Part shown: one piece after another, positions 40,354-49,026 of the stretch | Layout: each line of letters opens with the position of its first letter | How positions within the stretch are numbered: position 1 is the stretch's first letter | Assembly (NCBI RefSeq): GCF_020075495.1 | Contig: NZ_JABYQT010000001.1 | Coordinates: 248,001 to 312,000 of the forward strand | Length of the DNA stretch: 64,000 nt | Source of the DNA: Vreelandella aquamarina | GTDB taxonomy: Bacteria > Pseudomonadota > Gammaproteobacteria > Pseudomonadales > Halomonadaceae | Reading direction: 5' to 3' | The notes under the pieces: generated by a model | Told to the model about the DNA's origin: nothing | Databases searched by the model: none | Seen by the model: only the letters and a program-made list of their open reading frames with translations | Position numbers and translations under genes: made by a program

Positions 40354-40384
40354 AAAGCCCGGCATTCATATGCCGGGCTTTTTT
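40354..40384 (+). terminator. Terminator after the DUF4168 gene
   Basis: Stem AAAGCCCGGCA / TGCCGGGCTTT with a 6-base loop and a T-run. Confidence 0.9.
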
Positions 40385-40462
40385 GTTGGGCGCAGGGTTT
40401 ACGATGCTGCCTAACCCATCCAAACTACTGATTTGTCTGCCGGGTTCGTCATAGGAGAGTGT

Positions 40463-42373
40463 ATGGACGTTGAGCTTCTCGAAATCCGCCAATTCATGGG
40501 TCAGTTTCCCCCCTTCGACGGGCTCTCCGATGAGCTGCTCGATGCCATTGCCGAACGGGTAGAGGTCAGCTATTTCAAGACCGGCAGCGATATCCTGGTG
40601 CTCAACGACACGCTGGACGAGCTGTGCTTCATTCGAAGTGGGGCCGTCGAGGTATACCGCCGCCAGGGTGAGCTTTACAACCGTCTGGGTGAAGGGGACA
40701 TCTTTGGTCACTTCAGCCTGCTGCGCAATCACAAGGTGCGTTTTCCCGCGCAGGCGATCGAGGACACGCTGATCTACTTCATTCCCAATGACGTCTTTCA
40801 AAGGCTTTGCGAAGAGGACGACGATTTCGCCGACTTCGTGGAGCTCGAGCGTCCAAGGCTTGAAACCGCCGCCGAGCAGCAGAAGAAGTCCAACGACATG
40901 ATGGTCACGCGTATCCGCAAGCTCGTGACGCGTTACCCGGTCATGGTGGAAGCCAGCACGACGCTCCAGCAGGTAGCCCAGCAGATCAGTGAAGCACAGG
41001 CGTCGGCGGCCATCGTGATCAACCAGTGTACCGGCAACCCGCGCTACAGCTTTCAGGATAGCGAAGGCCAGACCTGGCGCATGGAAGGGATCTTTACCGA
41101 CAGCGATTTTCGTACCCGCGTGGTGGCGGAAGGGCTTTCACCGCAGGCGGCCATTGGTGATGTGGCCTCCTCGCACCTGATCACCATTCAGTCGGATGCG
41201 TCAGTATACGAAGCCATGCTGACCATGCTGCGCAATAACGTCCACCACCTGCCGGTCGTCTACCGCCAGCGCCCGGTAGGCGTGGTGCACCTTTCCGATA
41301 TTATTCGCTATGAAACTCACAGCGGGCTTTATCTGGTCAGTAACATCTTTAACCAGTCCAGCGCGCAGGGCCTCGCCAAGCTGGCTCCAGACGTAAGGGC
41401 CGCATTTGTGCGGATGGTGCAGGAGGGCGCCAATTCGCAGATGGTGGGTAGCGCGCTCTCCACGATCGGGCGAAGCTTCACCCGCCGCCTGCTGGAGCTT
41501 GCCGAGACCGAACTCGGCCCGCCGCCGGTGCCTTACTGCTTCATGGTGAACGGCTCGATGGCGCGTAACGAGCAGAGCATCGTGACCGACCAGGACAACG
41601 CGCTGGTGTTGTCCGATGACTTTGTCGCCGAAGAGCACGACGAATACTTCTTCGCGCTTGCCAAGTTCGTGAGTGATGGTCTGGATGCCTGTGGCTATAC
41701 CTATTGCAAGGGCAACGTGATGGCCACCAACGACCAGTGGCGCCAGCCGCTGAGCGTGTGGAAGCGCTACTTCCAGGACTGGATGGAAAACCCGACGCCC
41801 GAGCGCCTGCTGCATAGCTCCATCTTTTTCGATCTGGACAGCATCTACGGCGAAGATCACTTCGTTGAAACTCTGCAGGACCTGATTGCCCAGAAGGCGC
41901 CTCAGTCGCCGCTGTTTCTCGCGGCCATGGCGCGTAACGCCCTCAACCGCACGCCACCGCTGGGGTTCTTTCGCACCTTCGTCATGGAAAAGGATGGCAA
42001 GCACAATAACTCCATCAACCTGAAACGCCGCGGAACGGCCCCCATGGCGGATCTGGTGCGTATCCACGCGCTGGCGTCCGGCTCCAAGGCCCAGAATACC
42101 TTCCAGCGCCTCAGCGATATCAGCGATACGCAACTGCTGGCGACCGGGGTCAGCGACAAGCTAAGCTACGCGTTCGAGTTTCTCTGCATGTCGCGGCTGC
42201 GTCACCAGATGATCGACATTCAGGAAGAGCGGGCACCGGATAACAATATCGAACCTGAAAACGTGGAAGATAGCGAACGCCATACGCTGAAAGATGCATT
42301 TCAGGTACTCAGCAACGCTCAGAAGTTCCTGAAGTTCCGCTACCCCATGCCGTCTCAGCGGCCGAGGCAGTGA
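40463..42373 (+). CDS. cNMP-binding/CBS/DUF294 nucleotidyltransferase-like signalling protein
   Basis: Multi-domain cytoplasmic protein of 636 residues. Order: cyclic-nucleotide-binding-like domain (about 15-130), two CBS domains (about 155-300, with IVINQ...GIFTDSDFR and VYEAMLTMLRNNVHHLPVVYRQRPVGVVHLSDI), a DUF294 nucleotidyltransferase-like domain (about 340-480, CFMVNGSMARNEQSIVTDQDNALVL, resembling the GlnB uridylyltransferase active site), and a C-terminal substrate-binding-like DUF294_C domain. The substrate is unknown. Starts at ATG 40463 with AGGAGA upstream. It is followed one base later by an exonuclease gene, a pair seen in other proteobacteria. Confidence 0.88.
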   Translation: MDVELLEIRQFMGQFPPFDGLSDELLDAIAERVEVSYFKTGSDILVLNDTLDELCFIRSGAVEVYRRQGELYNRLGEGDIFGHFSLLRNHKVRFPAQAIEDTLIYFIPNDVFQRLCEEDDDFADFVELERPRLETAAEQQKKSNDMMVTRIRKLVTRYPVMVEASTTLQQVAQQISEAQASAAIVINQCTGNPRYSFQDSEGQTWRMEGIFTDSDFRTRVVAEGLSPQAAIGDVASSHLITIQSDASVYEAMLTMLRNNVHHLPVVYRQRPVGVVHLSDIIRYETHSGLYLVSNIFNQSSAQGLAKLAPDVRAAFVRMVQEGANSQMVGSALSTIGRSFTRRLLELAETELGPPPVPYCFMVNGSMARNEQSIVTDQDNALVLSDDFVAEEHDEYFFALAKFVSDGLDACGYTYCKGNVMATNDQWRQPLSVWKRYFQDWMENPTPERLLHSSIFFDLDSIYGEDHFVETLQDLIAQKAPQSPLFLAAMARNALNRTPPLGFFRTFVMEKDGKHNNSINLKRRGTAPMADLVRIHALASGSKAQNTFQRLSDISDTQLLATGVSDKLSYAFEFLCMSRLRHQMIDIQEERAPDNNIEPENVEDSERHTLKDAFQVLSNAQKFLKFRYPMPSQRPRQ

Positions 42374-42374
42374 T

Positions 42375-43100
42375 ATGCTAGGCATTCGTCCACGTCAACG
42401 AGTCACCCAGGCCAACTGGGCCGAATACATGGCAAGGCGGGAACGGCAGGCGAAGGATACGGCGATCAAGCAGTTTTTCGCCACTCCCTTGCCCGCCGAG
42501 GATACGCCGATTGCCGATGTTCCCATGATCGCGCTGGATATGGAAACGACCGGCCTTGATGAGCACCACCATGCGATTGTCAGCATTGGCCTTGTGCCTT
42601 TTACGCTTGACCGCATCAAACTCGCCGAGCGCCGATACTGGGTAGTCAAGCCTACCCGGCCGCTGTCGGATACCTCGATTACCTTCCATCACATCACCCA
42701 CTCGGAAGTGGCTGCCGCACCGGACATGGATACCATTCTGGATGAACTGCTGCAGCGTCTGGCCGGGCATCTGGTCGTGGTGCATTTTCGCAATATCGAG
42801 CGGCCTTTTCTGGAGGCGGCGATCAAGGCCCGGCGTGGGGAAGGGGTGATGTTTCCCATGATCGATACCATGTCGCTCGAAGCCCGGCTGCATCGCCAGA
42901 CCCTATGGGCTCGCTTTCGCCGCTGGCTGGGGCGTCCGCCGGTATCCATACGCTTGAACGCCAGCCGGGAGCGCTATGGTTTGCCCGCCTATCAAGGCCA
43001 CCACGCGCTGTTGGATGCTCTGGCAACCGCCGAGCTTTTCCAGGCGCAGGTTGCGACTCACTACCGGCCGGATACCCCCTTGAAAGATCTTTGGTGCTAG
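42375..43100 (+). CDS. DEDDh-family 3'-5' exonuclease, DnaQ/epsilon-like
   Basis: A 241-residue protein in an operon with the CBS/DUF294 gene (1-base gap). Exo I: MIALDMETTGL with Asp and Glu; Exo II: VVVHFRNIERPFLEAA, with Glu where Asp is usual (HNAxFD in PolC epsilon); Exo III: GHHALLDALATAEL with the His and Asp of DEDDh. It lacks other domains. The true DNA polymerase III epsilon subunit is expected elsewhere, so this is a paralogous nuclease of unknown substrate. The unusual Exo II motif could weaken catalysis. Confidence 0.87.
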   Translation: MLGIRPRQRVTQANWAEYMARRERQAKDTAIKQFFATPLPAEDTPIADVPMIALDMETTGLDEHHHAIVSIGLVPFTLDRIKLAERRYWVVKPTRPLSDTSITFHHITHSEVAAAPDMDTILDELLQRLAGHLVVVHFRNIERPFLEAAIKARRGEGVMFPMIDTMSLEARLHRQTLWARFRRWLGRPPVSIRLNASRERYGLPAYQGHHALLDALATAELFQAQVATHYRPDTPLKDLWC

Positions 43101-43126
43101 TCGCCGGGCTTCTTGCCAGCGCACAA

Positions 43127-43156
43127 AAAACGGGCAGCCCTGGGGCTGCCCGTTTT
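43127..43156 (+). terminator. Bidirectional terminator between the exonuclease and BCCT genes
   Basis: A perfect 14-bp stem, AAAACGGGCAGCCC / GGGCTGCCCGTTTT. The A and T runs let it act for both convergent genes. Confidence 0.9.
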
Positions 43157-43191
43157 CGTGTTACTTCGATTTACGCTGATTCAGCGCAGGT

Positions 43192-44832
43192 TCAAACCGC
43201 CTTGGGTTCGCTCATCAGACCCTTGATGATGGCATAGCACGCCACCAGAAGAATGATCGCGAACGGGAAGCCCGTTGATACGGCCATGGTCTGCAGCGCG
43301 GTCAGACCACCACCCAGAAGCAGGGCGATGGCAATGGCGCCTTCGATAATCGCCCAGAACACCCGCTGCGATGTCGGGGCATCCATCTTGCCGCCCGCAG
43401 TGATCGAGTCAACCACCAGAGAGCCCGAGTCGGAGGAGGTCACAAAGAAGAAGATGACCAGCAAGATCGCGACGAAGGAGGTAATTTGCGCCAGTGGCAG
43501 TTGTTCGAGCATGATGAACAGCTGAAGGTCAACGCCCGCATCGAGTACGGCACTGATACCCTGGCTGACAAACTGGTCAATGGCGGTGCCACCGAAGGTG
43601 GTCATCCAGAGTACGGATACGACCGACGGTATGATCAGTACAGAAATCAGGAACTCTCGAACCGTGCGGCCACGTGATACGCGGGCGATGAACATGCCGA
43701 CGTACGGGGACCAGGAGATCCACCATGCCCAGTAGAAGGTTGTCCAGCCCTGGCTGAAGTTGGCATCCTCACGGCCAAAGGGATTCGAAAGCGCGGTGAA
43801 GTGAGTAGCGTAGCTCCACAGGTTTTCGAAGAAGCCGGTCATGATGAACAGTGTCGGGCCGACTGCAATCACGAAGAACAGCAGTGCCGCCGCCATGACG
43901 ATATTGATCTTGGAGAGCAACTGCATGCCCTTGTCGACACCGGCAACCAGAGAGCCGATGGCCAGCATCGTGATGCCGATGATCAAGAGGATCATGGTGA
44001 CGTCGCTTTCAGGCGCGCCAAACAGATACGAAAGCCCGGCGGCTGCCTGGCTGGCGCCTAGACCCAGAGACGTGGCCAGACCAAACAGCGAAGCAAATAC
44101 CGCCAGAATGTCGATCACATGCCCAGGCCACCCCCAGACGCGCTCACCAAGAATGGGATAGAACACCGAACGCATCGAGAGCGGCAAACCCTTGTTGAAC
44201 GAGAACAAGGCCAGCGAAAGCGCCACGATGGCATAGATCGCCCAAGGGTGCAGGCCCCAGTGATAAATGGTGGCCGCCATGGCAAGTGACGTAGCCGCCG
44301 CAGAGTCACCTTCGGCACCCCCCAGTGGCGCCCAGCTATCACCATCGAACGCGGTTCCGAAGTGGGTGAGGGGTTCATTGACGGCAAAGAACATCAGCCC
44401 GATGCCCATGCCGGCGGCAAACAGCATCGAAAACCAGCCGGTATAGGTGTAGTCGGGCTTGGCGTTGGTGCCACCCAGGCGTATTTTGCCCAGCGGAGAG
44501 AAGATCAATCCAATACATAAAATGACGAAGATATTGGCCGCGGTGATGAAAAACCAGGACAGGTTGCCGGTCAGGAAGTTGAAAATGTAATCGTATACCG
44601 GCGAAATCGTGTCTTGCAGCGCCAGCGTCAATACCACGAACAGCAGTACAACGATCGCTGAAATGCTGAATACCTTGCCATGCAGGTCAAAGCTAAGGCC
44701 CATTTTATTGGTCGTGAAGTTATCCTGACCGACAACGTAATCCGTATCGATCAGGTTCGCTGCCCCTTCGGGGGCAGGAATACCTTCTGAGCCCGGTTCA
44801 TCCGGGGAGTGATTTGGTTCTTGCTTATCCAC
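43192..44832 (-). CDS. BCCT-family choline/betaine transporter
   Basis: Transporter of 546 residues with 12 predicted helices. It has the BCCT signature GMGIGLMFFAVNEPLTHF in helix 3, with the glycine-rich stretch near the substrate site, and FYWAWWISWSPYVGMFIARVSRGRTVREF. The N-terminus (about 60 residues) is acidic and cytoplasmic. GTG 44832 is chosen because GGAGAGG lies 5-6 bases before it; longer starts lack a site. Family members import choline, glycine betaine, carnitine or ectoine; the substrate here cannot be fixed. It follows the proVWX cluster on the same strand, but a terminator separates them. Confidence 0.92.
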   Translation of the reverse strand: MDKQEPNHSPDEPGSEGIPAPEGAANLIDTDYVVGQDNFTTNKMGLSFDLHGKVFSISAIVVLLFVVLTLALQDTISPVYDYIFNFLTGNLSWFFITAANIFVILCIGLIFSPLGKIRLGGTNAKPDYTYTGWFSMLFAAGMGIGLMFFAVNEPLTHFGTAFDGDSWAPLGGAEGDSAAATSLAMAATIYHWGLHPWAIYAIVALSLALFSFNKGLPLSMRSVFYPILGERVWGWPGHVIDILAVFASLFGLATSLGLGASQAAAGLSYLFGAPESDVTMILLIIGITMLAIGSLVAGVDKGMQLLSKINIVMAAALLFFVIAVGPTLFIMTGFFENLWSYATHFTALSNPFGREDANFSQGWTTFYWAWWISWSPYVGMFIARVSRGRTVREFLISVLIIPSVVSVLWMTTFGGTAIDQFVSQGISAVLDAGVDLQLFIMLEQLPLAQITSFVAILLVIFFFVTSSDSGSLVVDSITAGGKMDAPTSQRVFWAIIEGAIAIALLLGGGLTALQTMAVSTGFPFAIILLVACYAIIKGLMSEPKAV

Positions 44833-44956
44833 GGGTGCCTCTCCGTTTTGATTGAAAAACACGTGCCGAGCGCCGTGTCGTGTTTGCTTCACTATATATT
44901 AACAAGCGTTGTATTGATGGTTTTTGCAGATTATTTTTTGTAAAACAATCGAGCGG

Positions 44957-44987
44957 AAAAAAGCGCCAGCCTCTAATGGCTGGCGCT
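44957..44987 (-). terminator. Terminator after proX
   Basis: Stem AGCGCCAGCC / GGCTGGCGCT with a 6-base loop. On the minus strand six T follow. It separates proVWX from the BCCT gene. Confidence 0.88.
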
Positions 44988-45006
44988 CGCCGACTAGTCT
45001 GATCAG

Positions 45007-45876
45007 CTAGCCATTCAGCCACTGTTCTACAACGTCCTGATTATCTTCTACCCACTGCTTGGCGTTTTCATACGGATCGCTGCCCTCTTCCTGATTCATC
45101 AGCATGACATCGCCCATCTGCTCCGGTGTCCACTCGAACGCATCCAGAATGGCATAGGCTTCTGGCATGTCGTCTTCCAGACCGGCACGTACCACGGTGT
45201 GGATCTGTTCGGCACCACCGAAGACATTCTCTGGGTCTTCCAGGTACTTTAGATCCCAGCGCGCAAACATCCAGTGCGGTGTCCAGCTGGTAACAACGAT
45301 ATCTTCTTCGTTGCTGATGGCGTTGCCGAGCGCGGCCACCATGGTCGCGTCGCTGCCACTACGCAGACGAAGGCCGAGGTCATAGGTATCGACAACGTCT
45401 TCGGCCAGGCCCATCAGGCCTGCGCCAGGATCTATACCGATGATCTCGCTATTGAATATATCCGCATTGTCATTGAGCTCCTCGATCGAATCGACCTCTG
45501 TATAGGAGGGAACGACAAGGCCGAGCTTGGTACCATCCAGGTTGGGCCCCAGGTCCTCCACCTTGTCGCCGATCCGCTCCATGTAATCGGCGTGGGTGGT
45601 CGGTAGCCAGGCTGCCACGATGGCATCGGCGTCGCCGGTCGAGAGCGCCTGAAACATGGCCGCCGCCGACAGCGAGGTCAGCTGGACGTCATAGCCTGCC
45701 TGCTCGAGCACGGCAGCCATCACGTTGGTGGATGCCACCTCGGAGGACCACTCCACATAAGCCAGGTTGATGGTCTGTTCTTGTGCCTGGGCAGAGCCTG
45801 CCGCCAGGCCTGTACTGGCGATCAGCACGGCCGAGGCCAGGCGAGTCGTGCGGTGGCTTAACAGATGCGTTTTCAT
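45007..45876 (-). CDS. proX: Glycine betaine/proline ABC transporter substrate-binding protein ProX
   Basis: Periplasmic binding protein of 289 residues (OpuAC family). Signal peptide ends near SAQAQ. INLAYVEWSSEVASTNVMAAVLEQAGYDVQLTSLSAAAMFQALSTGDADAIVAAWLPTTHADYM is typical; Trp residues for cation-pi binding of trimethylammonium groups appear in VEWSSE, AAWLP and TSWTPHWMFARWDLKYL. ATG 45876 has GGGAGAAAG upstream. Last gene of proVWX. An inverted repeat in the 94-base gap before it may be a second control site. Confidence 0.9.
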   Translation of the reverse strand: MKTHLLSHRTTRLASAVLIASTGLAAGSAQAQEQTINLAYVEWSSEVASTNVMAAVLEQAGYDVQLTSLSAAAMFQALSTGDADAIVAAWLPTTHADYMERIGDKVEDLGPNLDGTKLGLVVPSYTEVDSIEELNDNADIFNSEIIGIDPGAGLMGLAEDVVDTYDLGLRLRSGSDATMVAALGNAISNEEDIVVTSWTPHWMFARWDLKYLEDPENVFGGAEQIHTVVRAGLEDDMPEAYAILDAFEWTPEQMGDVMLMNQEEGSDPYENAKQWVEDNQDVVEQWLNG

Positions 45877-45896
45877 TTGCTTTCTCCCTTTTGTAG

Positions 45897-45929
45897 TTGG
45901 CGTTTTAACCAAGGTTAAATTGGCGTTTT
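45897..45929. promoter_or_regulatory. Palindrome flanked by direct repeats in the proW-proX gap
   Basis: TTTAACC-AA-GGTTAAA (45904-45919) is a perfect inverted repeat. TTGGCGTTTT occurs on both sides (45897-45906 and 45920-45929). It lies 21 bases upstream of the proX start. Confidence 0.5.
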
Positions 45930-45970
45930 CAGCATGGTCGTGAAACGTCGGTTCATCAAGTAGGCCGGTT

Positions 45971-46801
45971 TTATCTAGACGCTTTGCGCAGCGACTGGGT
46001 CAAACGGTCCAGCAGCATGGCCAGAATCACCACGGCGATGCCGGCTTCAAACCCATCACCGGGGCGTAGGCGCTGGATGGCACGCCATACTTCACTGCCC
46101 AGGCCATCGGCGCCGATCATGGCGGCAATCACCACCATGGAGAGTGCCAGCATGATGGTCTGGTTGATACCCGCCATTACCGTGGGCAGTGAAAGCGGCA
46201 GCTGTACCTTGAACAGCTTCTGGTAGCGGGTGGCGCCGTAGGCATCGGCGGCTTCGATCAGCTCGACCGGGACCTGACGGATGCCCAGCGTCGTGAAGCG
46301 GATGGCCGGGGGCATGGAGAAGATCACCGTGGCAAAAATGGCCGATACCGAGCCGATGCCAAAAAACGGAATGGCGGGAATCAGATAAACGAATGCCGGC
46401 ATGGTCTGCATGAAGTCCAGAACCGGCATGATGACCCGGTAGAGCCGCTCGGAAAGCGCTGCGGCAATGCCGACGGGCAGGGCGATCACCACGGCGACCA
46501 AGGTGGCAATCACCACCAGGGTCAAGGTCTCGATCATCGGATTCCAGAGCCCCAGATTCCAGATCAATGCCAGGCCCGCCGCTGCGCCTATTGCCAAACG
46601 GGGGCTGGCAAGCTTCCAGCAGGCCAGCGCGATGATCAGGAGAAGCGCCCACTCGGGCAGCCACATCAACCCATCGTTCAAACTGTCGATGCCTGTCTGG
46701 GTGACGCGTGAAATAGCCCGCGTCACCATCGAGTACTCGCTTGTTAACCAGTCAAGGCCGCTTTCGATCCAACGACCCAAAGGAAGACGAGGAATATCCA
46801 T
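45971..46801 (-). CDS. proW: Glycine betaine/proline ABC transporter permease ProW
   Basis: Membrane component of 276 residues with about six or seven helices. The core has LTLVVIATLVAVVIALPVGI, LDFMQTMPAFVYLIPAIPFFGIG and the EAA-type loop ELIEAADAYGATRYQKLFKVQLPLSLPTVMAGINQTIMLALSMVVIAAMIG that contacts ProV. ATG at 46801 overlaps the ProV stop by one base (TAATG). Shorter than E. coli ProW (354), lacking part of its N-terminal tail. Confidence 0.93.
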   Translation of the reverse strand: MDIPRLPLGRWIESGLDWLTSEYSMVTRAISRVTQTGIDSLNDGLMWLPEWALLLIIALACWKLASPRLAIGAAAGLALIWNLGLWNPMIETLTLVVIATLVAVVIALPVGIAAALSERLYRVIMPVLDFMQTMPAFVYLIPAIPFFGIGSVSAIFATVIFSMPPAIRFTTLGIRQVPVELIEAADAYGATRYQKLFKVQLPLSLPTVMAGINQTIMLALSMVVIAAMIGADGLGSEVWRAIQRLRPGDGFEAGIAVVILAMLLDRLTQSLRKASR

Positions 46802-48003
46802 TACTGCTCTCCTGCTCTGGCCAGTTCATCCAGGACCGCGCCTTTTACCACCACCCCAAGCAGGCGCTGCTGTTCATCCACCACGGCAATGGGGAAGCTC
46901 TTTTCGCTGAACATCGCAAACAGGTGTTGAAGGGGCTCCTCTGGAGAGACCTTGCGAAAATCCTGGGTCAGGTAGCGCGTGATGCTGTCGGCACCTTCCT
47001 GCGTGGCCGCGATAGCCGTTTCCGCCTCGAGCAGACCCAAAAGCGTGCGGTCACGGTCGGTGACATAGATGGAGTCGATCGCGTGCTCGCGCATGCGATG
47101 CAGGGCGGTACGCGGGCCATCGCTTTCTCGCGCCGTGGTACGCAGTGGACGCATGGCGCTCGCTGCCGTCAACACTCGCGAGCGGTCCACTCCTTCGATG
47201 AAACGGCGCACGTAGTCGTCGGCGGGCTGGGTGAGAATCTGCTCCGGCGTGCCTATCTGAACCACTTCCCCGTCCTTGAGCAGCACGATGCGATCACCAA
47301 TATTGAGCGCCTCGTCCAGGTCGTGAGTAATGAAGACGGTGGTTTTCTGCATTCGGGTCTGCAGCTGCAACAGCTCCTGCTGCATATCTTTGCGGATCAG
47401 CGGGTCGAGCGCTGAAAACGCCTCATCCATCAGCAGTACGCTGGCATCGTTGGCCAGTGCCCGGGCCAGACCAACGCGCTGCTGCATTCCTCCAGAAAGC
47501 TGGTGGGGGTAAGCATTCTCCCAGCCTTCAAGCCCTACCTGTTGAAGTGCCGTGTGGGCGATCTTCTGGCGCTCCTTTTTATCGACACCACGTATTTCCA
47601 GCCCGAACTCGGTGTTCTGCTGGACCGTGCGGTGAGGAAACAGGGCAAAATTTTGAAACACCATCGAAAAGTGGCGGCGCCGACAGGCCAGCAGTGCCTT
47701 TTCGCCCAGCGTGGGGATATTTTCACCCTCGATGATGATGTCGCCTTCGGTGGTATCGATCAGGCGATTGAGACAGCGAATCAAGGTGGACTTGCCAGAG
47801 CCGGAAAGTCCCATGATCACCAGCAGCTCGCCTTCGTGGACATCGAATGAAATATTCGAAAGCCCTAGCGTCTGGCCCGTTTTCTCGAGAATCTCGGAGC
47901 GCTTGAGTCCCTGGTCGCGAAGTGCCAGGGCTTTGCTGGGCTGTTTACCAAATACTTTGCTTACACCACGTACTTTTATTTTGATCGGGCGCTGTTCATC
48001 CAT
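46801..48003 (-). CDS. proV: Glycine betaine/proline ABC transporter ATPase ProV
   Basis: ATPase of 400 residues. Walker A is MGLSGSGKST; Q-loop MVFQNFALFPHRT; ABC signature LSGGMQQRVGLARALA; Walker B VLLMDEAFSALDPL; H-loop VFITHDLDEA. Two CBS-type repeats at about 280-400 (DSIYVTDRDRTLLGLLEA..., FPIAVVDEQQRLLGVV) act as ionic-strength sensors in characterised relatives. The N-terminus has KALALRDQGLKRSEILEKTGQTLGL, typical of ProV. First gene of the operon; promoter candidate at 48135-48163. Confidence 0.95.
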   Translation of the reverse strand: MDEQRPIKIKVRGVSKVFGKQPSKALALRDQGLKRSEILEKTGQTLGLSNISFDVHEGELLVIMGLSGSGKSTLIRCLNRLIDTTEGDIIIEGENIPTLGEKALLACRRRHFSMVFQNFALFPHRTVQQNTEFGLEIRGVDKKERQKIAHTALQQVGLEGWENAYPHQLSGGMQQRVGLARALANDASVLLMDEAFSALDPLIRKDMQQELLQLQTRMQKTTVFITHDLDEALNIGDRIVLLKDGEVVQIGTPEQILTQPADDYVRRFIEGVDRSRVLTAASAMRPLRTTARESDGPRTALHRMREHAIDSIYVTDRDRTLLGLLEAETAIAATQEGADSITRYLTQDFRKVSPEEPLQHLFAMFSEKSFPIAVVDEQQRLLGVVVKGAVLDELARAGEQ

Positions 48004-48363
48004 CGGCCATGCCTTTTACAGGTATGAGGCGCTTTGTGTCGTTACTCTCCAGGCCTTTCGACGTACCGTCAAAGCAGCCACACAAAGCATCCATAAGGAA
48101 AAAAAAGAATTTAACAGGTTAATTATTAAAAATTATTATACATAACTGTGCCGTTTGTGCCACATCGCTCCTTTAAACGCTGCCAACAATTGCCACATGT
48201 GTCATTTTGCACCCGCCTAGAAGTGCGCGTGAATGTTGGTTTTAGTTGCATAAGTATTTGAAAATATTTAATTTAATGAATTATTGAGGCGGGGTGGTTC
48301 AAAATCTGCAGTGCCATGGCATCAATTCAAGATATTTGCACGGTAGCAATGGAGATCACTTTT
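48004..48363. other. Regulatory intergenic region upstream of proV and of the first lipoprotein gene
   Basis: A 360-base gap, divergent. Near proV it is AT-rich (48100-48145). It holds a minus-strand promoter candidate and two copies of TGCCACAT. The part nearest the lipoprotein start (48220-48300) is again AT-rich, and I see no strong promoter or gene there. Confidence 0.6.
48135..48163 (-). promoter_or_regulatory. Putative proV promoter
   Basis: On the minus strand, GTGGCA (48163-48158), a 17-base spacer, then TATAAT (48140-48135), about 130 bases before the proV start. The -10 is perfect and the -35 matches four of six. The -35 overlaps one TGCCACAT repeat. Confidence 0.5.
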
Positions 48364-48759
48364 ATGGATAAGCAGGTAACCGCCAGTTCGAAACGGCCAC
48401 GTCTACTTTCACTGTGCATGGTAGCGACTGCAGCAAGCGTGCTGATGCTTGCTGGTTGTGGCGACAATAACGACGATGACATGCCGCCCGCGCAACAGCC
48501 TGAATCCATGGAGCAGGGGCCCGAGCAGGAAGGCACCTTGACACAGGAACCTGCTGGTTCGTCTCCGATCGATCAATCTGCTGATCCTGCCATGGATAAC
48601 ACGGCTAACGACGATGCTCCCGTACCCCAGGAGTCCATCCAGTCTGAAGAGGCCGCACGTGACAATACGGTCGATGACGAACCAGGCTTTGGCGAGGGTA
48701 CTGACCCCATGCCAGGCGACACCGATGCAAACGATGACGAAATGACCCGTAATCAGTAA
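48364..48759 (+). CDS. Small acidic lipoprotein, unknown function
   Basis: A 131-residue protein with a lipoprotein signal ending in LMLAGC, then a very acidic, low-complexity mature part rich in Asp, Glu, Asn, Gln and Pro. No domain is recognised. The residue after the Cys is Gly, which does not point to inner-membrane retention. ATG 48364 has GGAG 9 bases upstream. The next gene on the same strand encodes another short acidic lipoprotein, and the proVWX osmolyte operon lies divergent; a link to salt stress is only an inference from position. Confidence 0.75.
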   Translation: MDKQVTASSKRPRLLSLCMVATAASVLMLAGCGDNNDDDMPPAQQPESMEQGPEQEGTLTQEPAGSSPIDQSADPAMDNTANDDAPVPQESIQSEEAARDNTVDDEPGFGEGTDPMPGDTDANDDEMTRNQ

Positions 48760-48777
48760 TTCTGTACCGCTCCCTAC

Positions 48778-48863
48778 GATGATAAGCCGCTTCAGCTGTT
48801 CGTTCCCTGCGGCTGCTCCACACGGTTTATCATCCTTCCCCCCGCGCCCGCGGGGGTTTTTTT
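48778..48863 (+). terminator. Two tandem hairpins after the first lipoprotein gene
   Basis: An outer 12-bp stem GATGATAAGCCG / CGGTTTATCATC (48778-48834) is followed by a perfect intrinsic terminator, CCCCCGCG-CC-CGCGGGGG (48839-48856), with seven T. The second is sufficient to terminate. Confidence 0.85.
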
Positions 48864-48931
48864 ATGGGCCGTTATTGCTCCCTGGCTTGGCTGATAGAGA
48901 GATAAAGGGCAAAGGCCTTGCAACGCTCAGG

Positions 48932-48970
48932 TAGTTGGCTATGGTGATAGTTGACTATAGCGATAGTTGG
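48932..48970 (+). repeat. 16-base-period repeats before the second lipoprotein gene
   Basis: TAGTTGGCTAT at 48932 and TAGTTGACTAT at 48948, with a shorter TAGTTGG at 48964, are each 16 bases apart. They lie 57-95 bases before the start and could be a regulator array or a slippage product. Confidence 0.7.
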
Positions 48971-49026
48971 AAACGAGTTAATGCGTTTATCAAGCCCTAT
49001 GAAATGCAAAGGAGAGCGACATAGTG

